Of a stretch of DNA of 64,000 nucleotides, positions 59,034-64,000 are shown piece by piece (position 1 is the first letter of the stretch; every line of letters begins with the position of its first letter). A model generated the notes under the pieces. The model was not told the origin of the DNA and searched no databases. It saw only the letters and a list, made by a program, of their open reading frames with translations. Origin of the DNA: Marinomonas sargassi (lineage in GTDB: Bacteria > Pseudomonadota > Gammaproteobacteria > Pseudomonadales > Marinomonadaceae); assembly GCF_025716875.1 (NCBI RefSeq), contig NZ_JAOVZB010000004.1, positions 62,001 to 126,000 of the forward strand. The letters are read 5' to 3'. Position numbers and translations under genes: made by a program.

Positions 59034-60362
59034 TTACCCTGCAGGAATAACCAATTTTTGCCCTATTCTGATGTTGTTGTTTTTGAGGTTATTTGCTGAC
59101 CGTAATACATCTAAAGACACACGATTAGCGCGGGCAATCTCAGACAAAGTATCGCCTCGCTTTACCGCATAAACAGAATCTGTTTTTTTCCTCTGATTCC
59201 AAGCCAGCAAAGTCCCATCCGGTGCATTATTTGTGAAATATTCAATAACACCTGAAGCGATAGAGGATGCCAACTTCACTCGATAGGTTCGACTCGCCAA
59301 GTTTTTTGCTTCCGTACTATTAGAGACGAAACCTGTTTCAATAAGAATGGATGGTATGTCTGGGGACTTCAAGACGACAAAACCTGCCTGCTGCACTTCA
59401 TTTTTATGCAACACTGCCACCTTCTTCATTTTACCCAACACACTATCACCAATATTCAAGCTCATCTGAATGGTAGAGTTCATTGACATATCCAACAAAA
59501 CTTCAGCTAACAGCTGATCCTTATCATCCAAGGATATTCCGCCAACCAATTCTGAAGAACTCTCTTGTTGAGCTAACCAACGCCCCATTTCAGAGCTTTT
59601 ACCACTTAAAGATAACGCCCAAACCGAGGCACCACGAGCACTCGACTTTGTAAAAGCATCCGCATGAACCGAAATCATTAGATCCGCATTGGCTTCACGT
59701 GCGACTTTAGAGCGCTCACGCAATGGTAGATACTTATCTGTGGAGCGAGTCATGACCGCTTTGAAGCCATCAACAGCATTGATTCTTTTCGCCAGCTCTT
59801 TACCGATTGAAAGTACTATATCTTTCTCACGAACCTTATGTTTCCCCAAAGCCCCGGGGTCTTTACCACCATGACCGGGGTCAATGGCAACAACAATATC
59901 GCGCTTTTCTTTTGACAAGGTTTCTAAGCTTTTCACTACGGTGACCGCTTTAGGTGCACCATACTCCAACTCAATCAAAATTCGCGGCCCATAGGTAGCA
60001 TTCGCGGCCAATACCGTACTCTTCGCCTTAACTTTGCGAGTCATATCAAAAACAAAACGAGTAGCCTTGGTTTGTTTTGCAGAGCGCACTCGTATCAATA
60101 CATCAGAAGATAGTTTAGAAAGATTAGAGGCAGCATTCCCACTAAGCTCAGCATTAGTAATATCAAGGACAATTCGATCAGGGTTAGACAAAGGGAAAAG
60201 GCGATGTTCAGAAATATCAGAAAGCTCAAATACCAAGCGTGTCATACCCTGCTGCTGAGCAACACGTACGTCACGAACTTCTACCGCAGAGGCTGCAAAA
60301 GAGGCAAATAGCCAAAAGGCATTAACAATAAAAAAGAAATATTTATAAAATTTAGTATGCAT
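59034..60362 (-). CDS. amiB: N-acetylmuramoyl-L-alanine amidase AmiB
   Basis: A 442-residue periplasmic amidase. Signal peptide about 1-26, AMIN domain (about 28-130) for septal localisation, Amidase_3 domain (about 155-378) with zinc/catalytic residues His164 (DPGHGG), Glu179, His233 (SVHAD) and Glu342 (IETGFVS), and a C-terminal LysM domain (about 397-440) binding peptidoglycan. It splits septal wall during separation and is activated by EnvC/NlpD-type proteins. The LysM and the tsaE-amiB-mutL order match E. coli AmiB. Confidence 0.95.
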   Translation of the reverse strand: MHTKFYKYFFFIVNAFWLFASFAASAVEVRDVRVAQQQGMTRLVFELSDISEHRLFPLSNPDRIVLDITNAELSGNAASNLSKLSSDVLIRVRSAKQTKATRFVFDMTRKVKAKSTVLAANATYGPRILIELEYGAPKAVTVVKSLETLSKEKRDIVVAIDPGHGGKDPGALGKHKVREKDIVLSIGKELAKRINAVDGFKAVMTRSTDKYLPLRERSKVAREANADLMISVHADAFTKSSARGASVWALSLSGKSSEMGRWLAQQESSSELVGGISLDDKDQLLAEVLLDMSMNSTIQMSLNIGDSVLGKMKKVAVLHKNEVQQAGFVVLKSPDIPSILIETGFVSNSTEAKNLASRTYRVKLASSIASGVIEYFTNNAPDGTLLAWNQRKKTDSVYAVKRGDTLSEIARANRVSLDVLRSANNLKNNNIRIGQKLVIPAG

Positions 60363-60460
60363 ATCAAAAAGCTAGCTAATGTATCCTTTCCACTATAACG
60401 GCTGAGCCGAGGTATAACAATCTTCCTGACAGTAAAGAGTTCTATACAAAATTTAAATAA

Positions 60461-60919
60461 CTAGCCCTTTAAAGAACTTAGCGCTGCTTTACCTTTCTCC
60501 GTCTTTGCGGAGAAAACGACATGACGACCATCTTTGATGAAACTTAACGACACAATCAAGTCCGCCTCAGGCAAAACACCACGCCCCATTTCAGCCCACT
60601 CAATAAAGCATAAACTGGTTTCAGAGAAGTAATCTCGAACTCCCATATACTCAAGCTCTTCAGGGTCAGACAAGCGGTACAGATCAAAGTGGTATGCCTC
60701 AAAGCCCGACACATCATAAGGCTCCACCAAGGTATAGGTAGGACTTTTTACCGCACCTTCGTGACCAAGACCTCTTAGTACACCTCTTACTAAGGTGGTT
60801 TTGCCCATACCAAGATCGCCTTCTAGGTACACAACCGCTCCTTCTTTTAGTGAAGAAGAAAAAGCAGCGCCCAACTTTTCCATTGCATCTTCACCAAACA
60901 CATTCATTTCTATTTGCAT
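60461..60919 (-). CDS. tsaE: tRNA t6A synthesis ATPase TsaE
   Basis: A 152-residue P-loop protein with GDLGMGKTTL (P-loop 34-41), KSPTYTLVEPY near 66 and HFDLYRLSDPEEL near 82. It works with TsaB, TsaC and TsaD to form threonylcarbamoyl-adenosine-37 in tRNA. nnr/yjeF, which normally precedes it, is missing; a TauE permease is divergently placed instead. Confidence 0.95.
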   Translation of the reverse strand: MQIEMNVFGEDAMEKLGAAFSSSLKEGAVVYLEGDLGMGKTTLVRGVLRGLGHEGAVKSPTYTLVEPYDVSGFEAYHFDLYRLSDPEELEYMGVRDYFSETSLCFIEWAEMGRGVLPEADLIVSLSFIKDGRHVVFSAKTEKGKAALSSLKG

Positions 60920-60988
60920 TAACAGCTACTTCCTAATCTTTATATTACTGCGCACAAAAAATATCGCTCAATTCTATTACAGGGGACG

Positions 60989-61016
60989 TTGTAAACAAAC
61001 CTTGATAACGTAGAAT
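60989..61016 (+). promoter_or_regulatory. Putative promoter for the TauE-type permease
   Basis: TTGTAA (60989-60994), 16-base spacer and TAGAAT (61011-61016), 60 bases upstream of ATG 61077, in the divergent tsaE-permease gap. Confidence 0.4.
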
Positions 61017-61076
61017 ATTTTCGTTTATGTATGCCCATACACTCAACACAGCCAGAAACACTCAAAGGACATCTTC

Positions 61077-61832
61077 ATGGACTGGATTTTTATTTCACTC
61101 ATCGCCTTGGCTGTTTTCATCACTGGCATATCTAAAGGCGGTTTTTCTGGCGCATTTGGCATTTTAGCCGTTCCGATCATCTCCCTTCATACATCACCCG
61201 TAGTTGCCACCGCTATCATGCTCCCCATTTTATGCATCATGGATATTTTTACGGTACAAAAGTTCTGGAAAAAGTGGAGCACTGAGCATTTAAGAAGATG
61301 CATCCCAGCCGCGTTAGCAGGAATAATTATTGGAGGACTGACTGCATCTTGGATTTCTGCTGACTGGATTAAAGTTTTGGTTGGCCTTATCGCCATTGGT
61401 TTCACAATCAATACATGGTCTAAAAGCTTTAAGAAAAGCTCAAATAAACCACTTCCCTATCTTGTTGGGAAACTGTGGTGCACGCTCGGAGGTTTTACAA
61501 GTTTCATCGCCCATGCTGGCGGACCACCAATGAATGTCTATTTACTAAGGTGCAATTTAGAGAAAACTCAATACGTTGCAACGTCGGCCGTTATTTTTTC
61601 CGCCATTAACTACGCAAAAATAATTCCTTATGGATTATTAGGACAACTCAAAGTATCTAACATTCTCCTATCCCTATGCTTTATTCCGGTTGCTTACTTA
61701 GGAGTACAAATGGGAGCTTGGCTTCACTACCGCCTCCCCTCCGAGCAATTCTTTAAATTTATGTATATTTTTCTATTTATCACTGGCACTAAATTAGTCT
61801 GGGATGGAGTTTCGACTATTTTAGGGCAGTGA
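61077..61832 (+). CDS. TauE/SafE-family permease (sulfite exporter-like)
   Basis: A 251-residue integral membrane protein with about eight helices. The two TauE repeats show as FITGISKGGFSGAFGILAVP (near residue 15) and GFTSFIAHAGGPPMNVYLL (near 139). Members move sulfite, sulfoacetate or other organosulfur or organic anions; the substrate cannot be assigned. AAAGGA precedes the ATG by 7 bases. It stands alone between tsaE and orn, pointing at the convergent orn. Confidence 0.88.
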   Translation: MDWIFISLIALAVFITGISKGGFSGAFGILAVPIISLHTSPVVATAIMLPILCIMDIFTVQKFWKKWSTEHLRRCIPAALAGIIIGGLTASWISADWIKVLVGLIAIGFTINTWSKSFKKSSNKPLPYLVGKLWCTLGGFTSFIAHAGGPPMNVYLLRCNLEKTQYVATSAVIFSAINYAKIIPYGLLGQLKVSNILLSLCFIPVAYLGVQMGAWLHYRLPSEQFFKFMYIFLFITGTKLVWDGVSTILGQ

Positions 61833-61838
61833 AAACAA

Positions 61839-62387
61839 TCAATGGATATTAAATACGGTTGAGCGATAATGCTGCAACTCACCAATAGACTCTAATATGT
61901 CATCTAACGCTAAATGCGCCCCAGACTTTTTAAAACCCTCCAACGCCTCTGGCTTCCAACGCTTGGCAAGCTCTTTAATCGTACTCACATCGATGTAGCG
62001 ATAATGGAAGAAGGTTTCTAGTTTAGGCATATAGCGGTACAAGAAACGACGGTCTTGCCCAACGCTATTACCACAAATTGGTGATGCGCCAGCAGGTACA
62101 TATTGAGCAAGAAACTCTATCGTTGCTTGCTCTGCTTGCTCCATCGTTATAGATGAATTCAAGACACGCTCAGTTAATCCTGATGCACCATGGTGCTCTG
62201 TACACCATTCGTCCATTGCATCCATTACTGATTTTTCTTGATAAATCGCAAGATTAGGACCTTTCGCCAAAATATTGAGATCTTTGTCTGTAACAACCGT
62301 CGCGATTTCAATAATGGTCTCTTTTTCAGGGTCTAACCCTGTCATTTCTAAATCAATCCAGACCAAATTGTCTTTATTAAAGCTCAT
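61839..62387 (-). CDS. orn: Oligoribonuclease
   Basis: A 182-residue DEDDh 3'-5' exonuclease that degrades short oligoribonucleotides, including pGpG from cyclic-di-GMP turnover. Catalytic residues are in [12 protein letters not shown] (near 10), the [13 protein letters not shown] segment (near 107), and the H-x4-D end in [14 protein letters not shown] 62387 ([10 protein letters not shown]) matches the family start. It is divergent from rsgA, as in many gammaproteobacteria. Confidence 0.97.
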   Translation of the reverse strand: MSFNKDNLVWIDLEMTGLDPEKETIIEIATVVTDKDLNILAKGPNLAIYQEKSVMDAMDEWCTEHHGASGLTERVLNSSITMEQAEQATIEFLAQYVPAGASPICGNSVGQDRRFLYRYMPKLETFFHYRYIDVSTIKELAKRWKPEALEGFKKSGAHLALDDILESIGELQHYRSTVFNIH

Positions 62388-62460
62388 ATACCCTAAGTCC
62401 TTTATTATCAATGCCAAGCATTATACTCTATGCCACTTACTTTAGAACTAGACGAAGCGA

Positions 62461-63495
62461 ATGTCGAAGCGAAAACTAACTAAACAGCAAACTTGGCGAA
62501 TCGAGCGTATTCAAAAAGAACGTGTAGAACGCACCCAGAAACGCGCAGATGCCGCCGAAGAGCTTCTTCAGTCTTCTGACCTTGGCCCTGAAACAGAAGG
62601 CATTATACTTTCCCACTTTGGTACACAAGTGGAGGTAGAAGGCACTCAAGATCCATTCAAAGGACTTTCGACACGCTGTAATTTACGCGCCAATTTAGGA
62701 CAACTTGTCACCGGCGATAAGGTCATTTGGCGCCCAAAGCAAAATGAAGGTGGAGTGGTTGTTGCGACAACACCACGTAACACATCCCTTTCCCGCCCAG
62801 ACATGCACGGTCGACTCAAACCCATCGCTGCCAATATTGATCACATTGTTATCGTTATCGCCGCAGAACCCGTTGCTCATGCAAACTTAATTGATCGCTA
62901 TTTAGTAGCAGCGGAAACCGTTGGTATCCCCCCTGTTATTCTATTAAATAAATGCGACCTTCTTAATGACACCAACCGCCCAGAGTTAGAAGCGCTTCTT
63001 AAAACCTACGAAGGCCTCGATTATAAAATCATTCGCACCTCCACAAAAGATCAAGAAGGCATGGAAGCTCTGTATGACTTTTTACAGGATAAAACCAGTG
63101 TCTTTGTTGGGCAATCTGGTGTAGGTAAATCATCATTGATTGGCACCCTACTGCCTGATATTGATATCAGCGTCGGTGCCCTTTCTCAAAAGCGTAAAAA
63201 AGGCGTTCATACCACCACAACAGCTAGATTGTTTCATATGCCAAAAGGCGGTGACCTTATTGACTCCCCCGGCATACGTGAATTTGGCTTATGGCACATA
63301 AGTGAAGATGAACTACTAAATGGATTTATTGAATTCCGGCCACACCTAGGACTATGCCGCTTCCGTGATTGCATCCATGAAAAAGAACCAGGCTGTGCAA
63401 TTCTAGAAGCATTAGAGAAAGAGGAGATTTCAGAGCATAGATTCCAAAGTTTCTTGAGAATCAAGCAGTCGATACGAGACAATAACGCTTTCTAG
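62461..63495 (+). CDS. rsgA: Small-subunit maturation GTPase RsgA
   Basis: A 344-residue circularly permuted GTPase that checks 30S maturation. An N-terminal basic segment and OB fold (about 45-115) precede G4 (LLNKCDLL) which comes before G1 (GQSGVGKSSL) and G3 (DSPGIREFGL), the permuted order typical of RsgA. The C-terminal zinc finger has CRFRDCIHEKEPGC near residue 300. It is divergent from orn. Confidence 0.97.
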   Translation: MSKRKLTKQQTWRIERIQKERVERTQKRADAAEELLQSSDLGPETEGIILSHFGTQVEVEGTQDPFKGLSTRCNLRANLGQLVTGDKVIWRPKQNEGGVVVATTPRNTSLSRPDMHGRLKPIAANIDHIVIVIAAEPVAHANLIDRYLVAAETVGIPPVILLNKCDLLNDTNRPELEALLKTYEGLDYKIIRTSTKDQEGMEALYDFLQDKTSVFVGQSGVGKSSLIGTLLPDIDISVGALSQKRKKGVHTTTTARLFHMPKGGDLIDSPGIREFGLWHISEDELLNGFIEFRPHLGLCRFRDCIHEKEPGCAILEALEKEEISEHRFQSFLRIKQSIRDNNAF

Positions 63496-63649
63496 CTAAA
63501 ACAAAGGTTGGCTAGGCGACTGCGACAATATGCAGTACCATAGACAACACAAATTGGAAGCCCAACCGCTTTAAAATAAATGGAGCGGCTTTGAGTAATA
63601 AGCACCAATATCGGATCAGCACTTTAAACGGAAACAGGCCGAGCCAATA

Positions 63650-64000
63650 ATGCCAACAGACGCGAAGAAAAAGTCACCTTTTGGTTTAAGTGAGTGGCTA
63701 GACTTTCTAAAAAGTAAAAAATTTCCTGTTAAAGATACGAACTTAGCTCGACTAAAATCCCACTACTCCAAAGAGAACAGCTCTCTTGCTAACATGCATG
63801 AAGAGCTCTCATCTGATCCTCTTTTAGCTTTTGCCATTATCAACCAAGCCAACAAGTTTAAGAAAAATGACAACAGCGAAATAGGCAACCCTGTCCACGC
63901 CGCCGCCATGCTAGGCTCAAACAGCATGCAGAAAATGCTTTCTCGCTTCTCACCTGTCGATATTCATAGCAACAAACCCAATCTAAAAGCCTTTCTGCGT
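63650..64000 (+). CDS. Probable HDOD-domain protein, N-terminal part (cut by window end)
   Basis: An open frame from ATG 63650 runs off the window (117 codons visible). The sequence starts MPTDAKKKSPFGLSEW, and from about residue 35 the pattern LARLKSHYSKENSSLANMHEELSSDPLL-type followed by AIINQANKFKK and NPVHAAAMLGSNSMQKML (quoted in parts) fits the helical start of an HDOD domain (one minimum-distance D-P-L, then N-x-A and G-x-x-x-x). HDOD proteins are signalling or regulatory with no known catalysis. The full domain set is not visible. Confidence 0.6.
   Translation, partial: MPTDAKKKSPFGLSEWLDFLKSKKFPVKDTNLARLKSHYSKENSSLANMHEELSSDPLLAFAIINQANKFKKNDNSEIGNPVHAAAMLGSNSMQKMLSRFSPVDIHSNKPNLKAFLR

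Noticed and set aside
63496..63649. Inverted repeats in the rsgA-HDOD gap (GGTTGG with CCAACC, CCGCT with AGCGG)
   Set aside because: Arms of five to six bases with long loops and no U-run; not convincing as a terminator or operator.

Overview
The window reads as a contiguous piece of chromosome from a gammaproteobacterium of moderate-to-low GC. Gene content and order (rplM-rpsI, a Pseudomonas-like murA/mla/lpt/rpoN region, the complete dcw cell-wall and division cluster running on into lpxC-secA-argJ-mutT, and an amiB-mutL-miaA-hfq-hflXKC-purA region) suggest a marine Oceanospirillales-type organism, perhaps Marinomonas or a relative. That taxon is an inference from gene order and protein style; no 16S rRNA gene is present. 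Almost everything is core genome. I saw no tRNA, rRNA, CRISPR array, insertion sequence, phage gene or integration site.

Layout. 1-4800: start of rpsI, rplM, zapE, yhcB/zapG, a Nif3-family gene and degS. 4247-8279: hisD, hisG and murA with ibaG and a membrane-anchored SRPBCC protein. 8474-11130: mlaFEDC phospholipid transport. 11300-18271: yrbG, lptC-lptA-lptB, rpoN, ptsN, npr, mgtE and darP. 18272-18715: a long non-coding stretch with a terminator and an excellent sigma-54 promoter match, driving a universal stress protein and an alanine/glycine:cation symporter (18716-20714). 20796-24467: class II DAHP synthase, XRE-cupin regulator, a DUF442/TIGR01244 protein, ppiC and a tandem-receiver protein. 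24528-46623: mutT, argJ, secA, lpxC and the full dcw cluster from ftsZ back to mraZ, all on the minus strand. 46866-47216: RNase P RNA. 47270-49281: a CpxAR-like two-component system. 49481-60919: purA, hisZ, yjeT, hflC, hflK, hflX, hfq, miaA, mutL, amiB and tsaE, minus strand. 61077-64000: a TauE-type permease, orn, rsgA and the start of a probable HDOD protein.

Functional links. The dcw cluster makes UDP-MurNAc-pentapeptide and lipid II and supplies the septal machinery; murA gives the first committed step. Lpt and LpxC serve lipopolysaccharide and Mla serves outer-membrane lipid asymmetry. Short-form HisG at 6 kb needs HisZ, which lies at 51 kb. RpoN (14.1 kb) and the nitrogen PTS proteins sit 4 kb from the sigma-54 promoter.

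The window is not dominated by a novel system. The most interesting points are the sigma-54 promoter before usp-symporter, an 11-codon leader ORF before rpoN, a tandem receiver whose first phospho-acceptor is lost, MraZ boxes spaced two helical turns apart, an endonuclease-type MutL, a tail-less FtsQ, and several genes missing from otherwise conserved neighbourhoods (mlaB, kdsD, kdsC, hpf, rapZ, hisC, nnr/queG).
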